64,000 bases of DNA from Psychrobacter vallis. GTDB lineage: Bacteria; Pseudomonadota; Gammaproteobacteria; Pseudomonadales; Moraxellaceae. Positions 17,992-26,371 of the stretch are shown here, in pieces (positions within the stretch are counted from its first letter, which is position 1; every line of letters begins with the position of its first letter). The stretch covers positions 1 through 64,000 of the forward strand of contig NZ_CAJHBU010000006.1 in the NCBI RefSeq assembly GCF_904846715.1, in the 5' to 3' direction. The translations under genes were made by a program, and so were the position numbers. The notes beneath the pieces are model-generated. The model was not told the origin of the DNA, did no database searches, and saw only the letters and a list, made by a program, of their open reading frames with translations.

Positions 17992-19812
17992 TCACATAAA
18001 CGACTGTTTGACCACTTCATACTGGCTAAATTCATCCGTAATCAGCAATCTGCGCCCCAAACGTAAAGGAACTTGTTTATTACTGATACGCATTATGACT
18101 TTGTCGTTCACCTGAAAATGAGCATTTGGCACGATCAACGTACCAATAGTTCCTAATTGCTCATTTCTACCAAGCATAAATGCTGGCACAAAATGTCGAC
18201 TACGCACCTCTCTACCTTCTAAACGCAAGCCACAAGCCACGAGCTTATGACCAAGTACTTGCCACTCAACTTCTGGGTTTTTGGCGTCAAGATTCAGCCA
18301 GCGCACTATTCCCATAGACCAATCAGCTGGCGTGAGCGTATCAGAGCGGCAGATCAAAAAAAGACTCATGTTATATAAGGGTGGCGGTTCCGTTGTAGCA
18401 GCATCATTGTCCACCATCACCACATTAAGGTCATCTCTGTGAAGACACGCTTTATCCTTCAGCACCTCATCATCATTAAATGTTGCCTGTGGTATTTCTT
18501 TATCAATGGCGTCTAAATTGTCTGATTTTGCGGGCAAACGCAGAGTGCGAAATAATGATAACGCATCATGACTACCAAGGGTTTCGCTGATGACTATGCC
18601 AATACTGTCTTGTTTCTGATTAACCGTATCATAACGAGGGCGCTGCCCATCTGGCAGCTCCTGCATAGCAATCAAGCTTGTGAAGCTTTGCGACCCACTA
18701 ACACGGTAATGAATGTTGTTGAAGCCAGTAATTAAAACAGCCTCTTTTTTGATAGGGTACTTGGCTTTTGGCGTGAGCGGTGACTGTAAATACCGATAAC
18801 TGAGTGTCATCAATACTTTATTAAGTAAGTAGCACTCAACCCCTTCACTGCCCTCTTCAATTAAGACTTGTATACGTGATTCAAAATACTCAACCATCGG
18901 TGCAAGTTCTATAAATAAACAATGATGGCAATCTTCGTATGGGTTGATGTCAGAGTTGGCCGTCAAATAGGTTGGCAGCATGTCGCTTTTTAGATCAACA
19001 AATACCCGTGTCTCGGTTTCTGGCTCTATCGTCGCAATAATGCGGGTGGCCCACTCAGGTAATAAACGTTGTACTAGCAAGATATTAGGACGACGCATGG
19101 CACGTACGTTCAACAAACTATATAAGCAAATTTGACAATACAGCCGATGTATATTATTTGAGTGCTGAGTAACGATACTTTTGCTCAAATCAGTATCCGC
19201 CACCTGATACTGATGAGCAAGGGAGTACAGATGATTGATTTTGGCCCATAAGTAAGGTGATGGTTTTTGATAACAAATCGCATCCTCACCCAATAGCTTT
19301 TGATACATCAGCAGTGTTTGATAAATAGCGACAGCCAGTGTGGTGGTTGATGAGGACTTGGTGGCTTTAAAATAACGCTGCCAGTTATTGCTTAAAGTAT
19401 GTTTCTTCTGACTATTTAATAAGGATACTTTTCGGTGTATAACACTGTCGTAGATCATAATCATCAGATAATACAGTGACTTTGTCTGCGCCACATAACC
19501 CAACTGAGCAGCACTCAGCGCTCCTGTCTCATAAATATAGTACTGCCGCAAAGTAGCCACCAATTGATCTAAGGCATCTATCGTCGCAGCCGTCAGTTTG
19601 AGACGTTGCGGCCCATCTATATCTGCTGTGCGTAATATAGTGAGAATTTTTTCTAGTTGCTCAGCCTGCTGGGCTTGCGTTCGAGCAGGCAAGGTTGCCA
19701 GCAACTTGAGCAACTCATGCTCATGAACGCTGATTGCTTGATTCGTTGATGGTGGTGATAGCTCTATAGCAGACAAATACGCTTGAAACGTCGATAAGGT
19801 TATCATGAGCAT
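17992..19812 (-). CDS. Unknown protein with a PilZ-like C-terminal region, upstream of fimX-like gene
   Basis: I do not recognise this 606-residue protein with certainty. It has no signal peptide and no membrane segment. The first ~300 residues are helical and Leu/Gln/Tyr-rich. A CHHC motif (EDCHHCLFIELAP) lies near residue 295. The last ~110 residues, starting at DWSMGIVRWLNLD and including LLGxx-type runs and VPLRLGRRLLITDEFSQYEVV, recall a beta-rich domain found at the end of large proteobacterial c-di-GMP-associated proteins. Position next to a FimX-like gene suggests work on type IV pilus or c-di-GMP signalling, which is inference from context. Confidence 0.6.
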   Translation of the reverse strand: MLMITLSTFQAYLSAIELSPPSTNQAISVHEHELLKLLATLPARTQAQQAEQLEKILTILRTADIDGPQRLKLTAATIDALDQLVATLRQYYIYETGALSAAQLGYVAQTKSLYYLMIMIYDSVIHRKVSLLNSQKKHTLSNNWQRYFKATKSSSTTTLAVAIYQTLLMYQKLLGEDAICYQKPSPYLWAKINHLYSLAHQYQVADTDLSKSIVTQHSNNIHRLYCQICLYSLLNVRAMRRPNILLVQRLLPEWATRIIATIEPETETRVFVDLKSDMLPTYLTANSDINPYEDCHHCLFIELAPMVEYFESRIQVLIEEGSEGVECYLLNKVLMTLSYRYLQSPLTPKAKYPIKKEAVLITGFNNIHYRVSGSQSFTSLIAMQELPDGQRPRYDTVNQKQDSIGIVISETLGSHDALSLFRTLRLPAKSDNLDAIDKEIPQATFNDDEVLKDKACLHRDDLNVVMVDNDAATTEPPPLYNMSLFLICRSDTLTPADWSMGIVRWLNLDAKNPEVEWQVLGHKLVACGLRLEGREVRSRHFVPAFMLGRNEQLGTIGTLIVPNAHFQVNDKVIMRISNKQVPLRLGRRLLITDEFSQYEVVKQSFM

Positions 19813-20029
19813 TCCTAGTAACTAAGGCGCGGCCTAATTTTGAACCTGAAAACGAGATAAATTTTAGTCATGACATTAGGGCGTATTCAACACGCACTAG
19901 TATTGGCTATCCATAGAGCATACTTTTTTGAATCCACTATTTTTGAGCCAAACCTGCCTCCTCTCCAACTATCACTTTCTAATAATCACTCTTTGTTTAC
20001 TAATTTTTTAATATACCATAATGTTTATA

Positions 20030-21037
20030 TTAAGTATCACTGTAAATATCAATTGGCACTTTAAAAGGTCTGTTCGGTAACTCTCTCACCAGCTTAGGCA
20101 CCAGATAACCTGGCAATGCTGCCAGTAATGACCAATAAAGCGCAATTGACGCCTGCTGTTCATTATCAAAATGAGCCGCACCTGCTACTTTGTCTAACAC
20201 ATGCAAATAGTAAGGCAATACACCAGCGGAAAACAAGTGCTGGCTTAATTGCGTTTGGGTCTCAACACTGTCATTAATGCCTTTTAATAAGACGGCTTGA
20301 TTTAATAAGGTAATGCCAGCCGCGCGAGCGCGCTGTAAATATTCTGACGTCAGGGTGTCGATTTCATTGGCATGATTACAGTGGATCACCATCACAATAT
20401 GACAGCGACTTTGGGACAATCGTTCCAGTAATGCCTCGTCCAGACGCGCTGGAATGACCAATGGCAAACGCGTATGCAACCGAATGGTTGTCAATTGAGA
20501 AATGGATTCTAGCGTCTCCAACCACGCAAACAAACGCCTATTTGTCACATTTAGTGGGTCGCCACCACTCAAAATCACTTCATTAATCTCAGGATGAGCA
20601 GCGATATAGTTAACGATGTTTTCTTTTGCATCCGCTGTTGGCATATTGGCACTATAGTCAAAATGCTGACGAAAGCAGTAGCGACAATGAATGGCACACG
20701 CGCCAGTAATGGTCAGTAGCACTCTTGACTGATACTTATGAAGCATGCCTTTGACTGGATTTTGCATATTTTCACTTAAAGGATCTGCCACATAGCCCGT
20801 TACCTTAATTTGCTCACGCTGGTCTGGCAGTACTTGTCTGAGTAAAGGATCATTGATATCGCCAATGGTCATTTTTGCCACAAACGCACGCGGCACTCGT
20901 AGCTCAAAATGCGTGGGCACATAGACCTCTGCGCGTCGTGATTCGAGCTGTAAGAGACTGAGTAGCTCATCAACGGAGGTAATGGCTTCGGATAATTGCG
21001 TTTGCCAGTTCTTTTGTGTGATTAAATGGTTTATCAT
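20030..21037 (-). CDS. epmB: EF-P beta-lysylation protein EpmB (lysine 2,3-aminomutase family)
   Basis: The 335-residue radical SAM enzyme converts (S)-alpha-lysine to (R)-beta-lysine for attachment to elongation factor P. The cluster motif is CAIHCRYCFRQHF, followed by EVILSGGDPL and the PLP region near the C-terminus (GVLPYYLHVLDKVAGAAHFD). It lacks the zinc-binding extension of true lysine aminomutases, and its length fits EpmB. The divergent neighbour is efp, the target of the modification; epmA is not in the window. Confidence 0.94.
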   Translation of the reverse strand: MINHLITQKNWQTQLSEAITSVDELLSLLQLESRRAEVYVPTHFELRVPRAFVAKMTIGDINDPLLRQVLPDQREQIKVTGYVADPLSENMQNPVKGMLHKYQSRVLLTITGACAIHCRYCFRQHFDYSANMPTADAKENIVNYIAAHPEINEVILSGGDPLNVTNRRLFAWLETLESISQLTTIRLHTRLPLVIPARLDEALLERLSQSRCHIVMVIHCNHANEIDTLTSEYLQRARAAGITLLNQAVLLKGINDSVETQTQLSQHLFSAGVLPYYLHVLDKVAGAAHFDNEQQASIALYWSLLAALPGYLVPKLVRELPNRPFKVPIDIYSDT

Positions 21038-21194
21038 GACAGCCTATTATCTGTGCCTAAAAGGCGATATTATACGCCCTTACGGTGTACCCTATCAAAG
21101 TATACCCGTTAGCCTCGAAACACTTGGCGTAACCACAGCTTTTTGTGCAGTAAGCCCTACCTATCATCATACTTACAATCCCTAGGAGTCTCTT

Positions 21195-21767
21195 GTGGCA
21201 AGTTTTTCTACTAATGAATTTAAAGCTGGTCTAAAAGTTATGCTTGATGGCAATCCCTGCGCCATCCTTGAAAACGAGTTTGTCAAACCCGGTAAAGGCC
21301 AAGCCTTCAACCGTGTCAAGTTGCGTAATCTTCGTAGTGGTAAAGTATTGGAGCAAACATTCAAATCAGGTGACAGCTTAGAAGCCGCTGATGTAATGGA
21401 TACTGAAATGAACTATCTATATAACGATGGCGAGTTCTGGCACTTCATGCATCCCGAAAGCTTTGAGCAGATCCAAGCTGACAAGACAGCGATGAGTGAC
21501 TCAGTAAAGTGGCTAAAAGAGAACAGCAATGCGTTATGTACCATTACCTTGTTTAACGGCGCACCTTTATCAGTGACTCCGCCTAACTTTGTTGAATTGC
21601 AAATCACAGAGACAGATCCCGGTGTCCGCGGTGACACGTCAGGTGGCGGTGGTAAACCTGCCAAGCTAGAAACAGGCGCTGTCGTCCGTGTGCCATTGTT
21701 TGTACAGCAAGGTGAAGTGGTTCGCGTCGATACTCGTACTGGTGACTACCAAACCCGCGTTAATTAA
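21195..21767 (+). CDS. efp: Elongation factor P
   Basis: The 190-residue protein relieves ribosome stalling at polyproline. The modified lysine is in [10 protein letters not shown] (Lys34 region), and the C-terminal OB domain contains the family signature [19 protein letters not shown]. The start is GTG at 21195, preceded by AGGAGT. Divergent epmB supplies the beta-lysine, so this EF-P is expected to be beta-lysylated. A strong terminator follows at 21852. Confidence 0.98.
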   Translation: MASFSTNEFKAGLKVMLDGNPCAILENEFVKPGKGQAFNRVKLRNLRSGKVLEQTFKSGDSLEAADVMDTEMNYLYNDGEFWHFMHPESFEQIQADKTAMSDSVKWLKENSNALCTITLFNGAPLSVTPPNFVELQITETDPGVRGDTSGGGGKPAKLETGAVVRVPLFVQQGEVVRVDTRTGDYQTRVN

Positions 21768-21851
21768 TAGCCTGTAAAAAGAACAGACAGCCTCTAAAAC
21801 ATAGCTTCTAAAAAATAGTTTCTGAAATATAGCGTCTTTCGGTTCTTCAAT

Positions 21852-21891
21852 AAAAAAGCGGAACTCCTTATTAAGGGGTTCCGCTTTTTTT
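21852..21891 (+). terminator. Terminator of efp
   Basis: AAAAAAGCGGAACTCC pairs with GGGGTTCCGCTTTTTT around TTATTAA, giving a long stem with a T run on the plus strand and an A run upstream that makes it bidirectional. Confidence 0.93.
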
Positions 21892-21932
21892 ATAGTTATA
21901 ATCAATCCTAAATAAAGTGGATAATCGATTGA

Positions 21933-21953
21933 ATTGAGGACACGCCCTAAACT
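21933..21953. repeat. Single end of the TTAGGGC repeat family
   Basis: GAATTGAGGACACGCCCTAA is the reverse complement of the left end of the element at 34277 with only small differences. No partner end is visible nearby, so it is a solo end or a degraded copy between efp and the histidine kinase gene. Confidence 0.55.
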
Positions 21954-21976
21954 CACTATATCAATCTTTCGAACCG

Positions 21977-23815
21977 CTATTCCTCTTCGTCATCCAATTG
22001 TTTTTGTATCAGCCAATACTGTACCAACGCATTCAACTGTTCTTGCTTAAAAGGTTTGGTGCAGTAATCTTGCATGCCAACCTTCAAATATTTTTCGCGT
22101 TCACCATCCATCGCATTGGCCGTCAAAGCAATAATAGGCGGTAATAATTGAGGGTCATAAAGTTCATGCAGTTTGATGGTGGCCTGTACACCGTCCAAAA
22201 TTGGCATATGATGATCCATCAAAATAATATCATAACGCTCAGGGGATAAAGCAAAGGTCTCAATGGCTTGTTGGCCGTCAACGACATGAGTAACTGTATG
22301 CCCCCCATTATTTAGGGCTTTTTTAGCGATAATAGCGTTGACGGTATCGTCTTCAACCAACAGTATATGACCTGCACGCTCGTGGGTAGGCTCTATCAAG
22401 GTCAAGTCATTTAAATTTTGCCACGTTTCATAGTGTTTTTCGTCGATAGACGGTAGCGGCAGCAAAACCCTAAAAGTAGTGCCGACACCAACTTCACTAT
22501 AGACATCGATATAACCGCCCATCAAGCCGACCAATGACTTACAAACGGAGAGTCCCAAACCTGTACCACCGTAGAGACGGTGTGTGAATTTGTTTGCTTG
22601 ACCATAAGCATCAAATATTGCATCCAATGATTCTGCTTTGATACCGACACCAGTATCTGTGACCTCAATACATAGAGTCATCACTTCATGAGAGACAACC
22701 TTATTAATGGTATTCTGAGGTGTATCTTTATCCACATTTCTTTCTTGAATGTCCTGTGTGCGATATGATGAATCAGTACTGTAACCATCAAAATCGTCAG
22801 AGTGACAATTAGGCACGTGTTTGACATCGATACTGACTCGTCCCCCTTCACGGGTAAACTTCACTGCATTATTGACGAGGTTTGCGAGGATTTGTTTGAG
22901 GCGTACTGGATCACCTTGCACGTAAGGCGATAACGACTCAGTATAATGATAATCTAAAGTCAATCCGCGCTGACGTGCTTTGACCGTAAAAAGACTGACC
23001 ACTTCATTACACAATGCCGATAAATTAATAGGAATAGAGTCAATAGTCATTTTTCCAGACTCTACTTTCGATAAATCCAAGATGCCGTTGATGATTGACA
23101 TCAAATGCTCATTGGAAACTTTGATATTATCGACGTATCCTTGCTGTTCACTGCTAAGTTCAGTCTCGCCTAGCATTTCTACCATACCAATAATACCGTT
23201 CATTGGGGTGCGAATTTCATGACTCATGTTGGCCAAGAAATCCGACTTCATCTCATTGGCATATTTGGCCTCGCGTTGCTTATCTTGTAGCTGCAAGGCA
23301 TCGGCTGCCATCATCGCAAATTGCGCTAATACCTTTGCTTGCTGATCATCAAAGCTATGATTGGGCTTCATATCCATTAAACATAGAGAGCCCAAACGAT
23401 AGCTCTTATTGTTCTCATGTAAAATAATGGGTGCGCCTGCATAAAACCGCAGGTAAGGAGACTGTGTTATCAATGGGTTTTGGCTAAAACGTTCGTCTTC
23501 TAACAAGTCTGGTACGATGAAAACCTCGTTAGACAGCACCGTATAGTTGCAAATAGCCACTTCACGCGTCGTGCGACAGATATCACCTAAGCCATAGACA
23601 GATTTTAGATACTGCGCTTCCTCATCCATAAAAGTGATCGTAACCACTGGCATGTCAAAAAACAGCTTTGCAAGGTCAATAAGGCGCTTAAATGCTGGCT
23701 CATCATTGTTATTGAGCACTTGGTACTTTCTAAGTTTATTAATGCGCTCGGCATCGTCTACCGCTACTGGGTAACTATGTTTAGGTGGGTTAAGTATAGG
23801 CAAGACAGTCTCCAT
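21977..23815 (-). CDS. Hybrid sensor histidine kinase (GAF-HisKA-HATPase-REC)
   Basis: The 612-residue soluble kinase has a GAF domain at about residues 30-170, and the phospho-acceptor His199 in FLANMSHEIRTPMNGIIG. A HATPase domain follows with DTGVGI, GGTGLGLSV and a polar insertion of some 45 residues before CIEVTDTG. The C-terminal receiver has its acceptor Asp534 in IILMDHHMP and the TKPF lysine. There are no membrane segments, so the input is cytoplasmic and unknown. No partner regulator lies next to it. Phosphotransfer to a separate Hpt protein is expected from the architecture. Confidence 0.92.
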   Translation of the reverse strand: METVLPILNPPKHSYPVAVDDAERINKLRKYQVLNNNDEPAFKRLIDLAKLFFDMPVVTITFMDEEAQYLKSVYGLGDICRTTREVAICNYTVLSNEVFIVPDLLEDERFSQNPLITQSPYLRFYAGAPIILHENNKSYRLGSLCLMDMKPNHSFDDQQAKVLAQFAMMAADALQLQDKQREAKYANEMKSDFLANMSHEIRTPMNGIIGMVEMLGETELSSEQQGYVDNIKVSNEHLMSIINGILDLSKVESGKMTIDSIPINLSALCNEVVSLFTVKARQRGLTLDYHYTESLSPYVQGDPVRLKQILANLVNNAVKFTREGGRVSIDVKHVPNCHSDDFDGYSTDSSYRTQDIQERNVDKDTPQNTINKVVSHEVMTLCIEVTDTGVGIKAESLDAIFDAYGQANKFTHRLYGGTGLGLSVCKSLVGLMGGYIDVYSEVGVGTTFRVLLPLPSIDEKHYETWQNLNDLTLIEPTHERAGHILLVEDDTVNAIIAKKALNNGGHTVTHVVDGQQAIETFALSPERYDIILMDHHMPILDGVQATIKLHELYDPQLLPPIIALTANAMDGEREKYLKVGMQDYCTKPFKQEQLNALVQYWLIQKQLDDEEE

Positions 23816-23831
23816 TCAGTAATATCATATG

Positions 23832-24698
23832 CTAGATTTTATGCTCGCCTGCTTGCTTTATCAGCAACTGCAATGCTTCGCTCACCATGATCATTGCTAC
23901 AACCGAGGTAACAACGACTGCAGAGCCATAACCACCACAGTGCAATCCACCTGTTTGACAGCTCTTGTCCACGCGCGGTGGCTCTATAGAATAAACACAC
24001 TTGATACCGAATTTTTCTTTAAGCGCCGTATTAATACCTTTTTCATGGCGTAGCTTATAACGCAATTTGGCAAGTAACGGATCTTGGTAACTTTCACGTA
24101 AGTCGCTCACTCTAATTTGACTCGGATCTGTCTTACCCCCAGCCCCGCCTGCACAAACCAGCTTGAGTTTATTAAAACGGCAATGCAGGGCAATGGCCAA
24201 TTTGGCATTCATGTCATCTACGCAATCGAGTACGACAATAGGTTTGCCTTGGGCAGCGGCAGCCTTTGCCTCATGACGGCTGGGCAACAGTGTCTCTATA
24301 TTATCTACCGTCAAAAAATCATCAATTAAGTTTAGCATTATCTTGGGATTGATTTCACGCATACGCATTGCCATCGCTGCGATCTTACTTTCCCCAAAGG
24401 TGCTGTCTAGCGCTGGCAGCTGGCGATTGACATTAGAGACAACCAACACGTCTAAATCAATCAAAGTAATCGTCCCAACTGCTGTTCGAGCTAAGGCTTC
24501 CGCAGCCCAAGAACCCACACCACCTACGCCAATAACATACACATGAGCGGCAGCAAACGTATTGACTGCTGGTGCGCCATAGAGCGTTTTTGTCCCTTGG
24601 AAACGACGCTCATACTGCTCATTTTCTTCATTGAGGTCAGCCTGCATGGTATCGTATTCAGTAGTGACTGGCTGCTCCATTTGTCGTGTTTCATTCAT
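23832..24698 (-). CDS. tcdA: tRNA threonylcarbamoyladenosine dehydratase TcdA
   Basis: The 288-residue ThiF/E1-like protein catalyses ATP-dependent cyclisation of t6A37 in tRNA to ct6A. The nucleotide site is VIGVGGVGSWAAEALARTAVGTITLIDLD. The segment VLDCVDDMNAKLAIALHC is family-typical, as is the Cys-containing KSCQTGGLHCGGYGS near the C-terminus, followed by a hydrophobic tail helix. The start is separated from the histidine kinase gene downstream by 16 bases, so the two may be co-transcribed. Confidence 0.93.
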   Translation of the reverse strand: MNETRQMEQPVTTEYDTMQADLNEENEQYERRFQGTKTLYGAPAVNTFAAAHVYVIGVGGVGSWAAEALARTAVGTITLIDLDVLVVSNVNRQLPALDSTFGESKIAAMAMRMREINPKIMLNLIDDFLTVDNIETLLPSRHEAKAAAAQGKPIVVLDCVDDMNAKLAIALHCRFNKLKLVCAGGAGGKTDPSQIRVSDLRESYQDPLLAKLRYKLRHEKGINTALKEKFGIKCVYSIEPPRVDKSCQTGGLHCGGYGSAVVVTSVVAMIMVSEALQLLIKQAGEHKI

Positions 24699-24820
24699 AA
24701 CAGTTTAAATGCTCTTGTAGATTATTTTGGTGGTACTGGCTTTGGTTAGCATTTTATTTGCTAACACTTATTATTTGTTAGCACTTACATAACTAATGAT
24801 AATCTATTATGACTGTAAAA

Positions 24821-25792
24821 TCATTGTGGATAAGCCCATGTCGTTTTTAAAGCAGTGCAACTGTTGTGCCACAATTGCTCAGCAAGAATAGCAGGTGACA
24901 CATCAAGTAACTCACTTAAGCTCAGCAATACCCATGGCAGATTAGCAGGCACGTTTCTGTCATGCATAGAACCATTATGAAACGAGCTATCAGGAACAGA
25001 TCTGTCATTTGCTGTCTGACACATGATAGGTGTCATATCCGGACAATCTGTTTCTATCACCAAACACTCAATACCATGACTGGCAACGGCTGCTTGAATA
25101 GCGCGTCGCAGTTTTTTAGCATTTGGATTGGTGACTTGACCTGTTACACCAAGCTTGAATCCTAATTTCACAAACGCTTTTGCCTCTTGCGCGCCGCCGC
25201 TAAAACTATGCGCGATACCGCCCAACTTGTGCGCGTCATAATCATGCGCTTTTAGTATGGCTAATGCTTCTGCATGTGCCTTACGAATATGTAGCAGCAC
25301 TGGCAATTGATGGGTCACAGCCAAATCCAATTGTGCCATAAAAAATTGTACTTGCTTGGCAAACATATCAGGGGCTTTCATCGCATCAGTAAAAGTATCC
25401 AATCCAATCTCACCAATCGCTAGTGGACGCCGCTCAGCTATCATTGTCGCCATGTCTTTGAGATGATCTGCGGTATGCTGTTCAATATAAAAAGGATGCA
25501 AACCCAACGCAATATGGATGTCAGTATGTGACTCATTTTGGTTATTAGTGGCTATTGTAGAAGATTGCCACTGCGTTTTGAGTAATTGCTCAGTCTCGTA
25601 CATACGCTCAAAATATTGATGCAAATAACCCACTAGTACGAGATGTCGTACTCCCTGCGCATAAGCCTGTTGTGCTAGTAACGCCTTGTCATCATCAAAT
25701 ACTGAGGCATCAAAATGCGTATGCGTGTCAATAAGAGGATAAATATTAGATAATATTTTTGTACAGGGTGTATATGAATTAATAGGGGTCAT
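24821..25792 (-). CDS. TatD family metal-dependent hydrolase (YjjV-like)
   Basis: The 323-residue TIM-barrel nuclease has the metal ligands in LIDTHTHFDASVF, AIGEIGLDTF, VLLHIRKAHAEAL, IAHSFSGG and IETDCPDMTPI. It is somewhat longer than the usual ~260 residues because of a polar insertion (QTANDRSVPDSSFHNGSMHDRNVPANLPWV) near the C-terminus that interrupts the usual metal-site-to-helix segment. TatD proteins are 3'-5' DNA exonucleases or D-aminoacyl-tRNA-deacylase-like enzymes; which applies here is open. Confidence 0.9.
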   Translation of the reverse strand: MTPINSYTPCTKILSNIYPLIDTHTHFDASVFDDDKALLAQQAYAQGVRHLVLVGYLHQYFERMYETEQLLKTQWQSSTIATNNQNESHTDIHIALGLHPFYIEQHTADHLKDMATMIAERRPLAIGEIGLDTFTDAMKAPDMFAKQVQFFMAQLDLAVTHQLPVLLHIRKAHAEALAILKAHDYDAHKLGGIAHSFSGGAQEAKAFVKLGFKLGVTGQVTNPNAKKLRRAIQAAVASHGIECLVIETDCPDMTPIMCQTANDRSVPDSSFHNGSMHDRNVPANLPWVLLSLSELLDVSPAILAEQLWHNSCTALKTTWAYPQ

Positions 25793-25839
25793 TGAGAGAC
25801 TCCAAAATCAATGTTTTTTGCGATTTGTGATGTATGTCG

Positions 25840-25869
25840 TTAGTCTTTGCTTAATTAGTCTTTGCTTAA
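25840..25869. repeat. Perfect 15-bp tandem duplication
   Basis: TTAGTCTTTGCTTAA occurs twice in direct succession upstream of the TatD gene start. This is a short recent duplication without an evident role. Confidence 0.8.
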
Positions 25870-25960
25870 AAAGGCACACAGCTGCGTGACTGAGTTCTTA
25901 GTAATACTGACAACTATCAAAATAGGACAAGTCAAAAACCTTTTACTTTTATGTCACTCT

Positions 25961-26128
25961 TTACATAGCATCTGCTTTGGCGCTATCAACGTGGTCATTG
26001 TTGGCATTTACCTGTTTTTTATTAGATAAAGTGATGTCAGCTTTTCGGCTACTGCGTCGAGGAACAATCAACAAAGCCGTAGCAACAGCTGCCAAGAGAA
26101 CCCATTTTTTTGCATTTTTAGAGCCCAT
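25961..26128 (-). CDS. Small membrane-anchored protein of unknown function
   Basis: From ATG at 26128 (GAAGGA upstream) the frame gives a 55-residue protein with a basic start MGSKNAKK, one membrane segment WVLLAAVATALLIVP and a polar tail. An upstream in-frame ATG at 26176 would add 16 residues, but the internal start has the better ribosome binding site. No family is recognised. It stands alone between the TatD gene and the gspD hairpin. Confidence 0.5.
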   Translation of the reverse strand: MGSKNAKKWVLLAAVATALLIVPRRSSRKADITLSNKKQVNANNDHVDSAKADAM

Positions 26129-26275
26129 CACTGTCGCTTCCTTCTCTACATTTGTATCATACTTTGCCGTGTTCATACTACTTTACTAGCATTTAGTATA
26201 CTTCGATATAAAAACCGCTGTGTTTATCTGTGTTATGAATGCGCAAATCAATGTAAGAGATGCCCGATACGAACT

Positions 26276-26332
26276 GCGCCTGTTATCTATGCATCATACA
26301 TCTAAACATTATGATTCATAGATAACAGGCGC
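26276..26332. repeat. Long near-perfect hairpin downstream of gspD
   Basis: Arms of about 23 bases, beginning GCGCCTGTTATCTATG and ending CATAGATAACAGGCGC, pair with one mismatch around an 11-base loop. Neither side has a clear T run, so it is not a classical intrinsic terminator. It could stabilise the gspD mRNA 3' end or be a degenerate mobile palindrome. Confidence 0.8.
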
Positions 26333-26371
26333 TTGATTTATATCGGATTAAAACAGTTCTTTGCAGCAATA

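Noticed and set aside
19876..19900. TTAGGGCGTATTCAACACGC upstream of the 606-residue gene considered as a full MITE
   Set aside because: Only one end is found; no inverted partner within several hundred bases, so it is at most a solo end.
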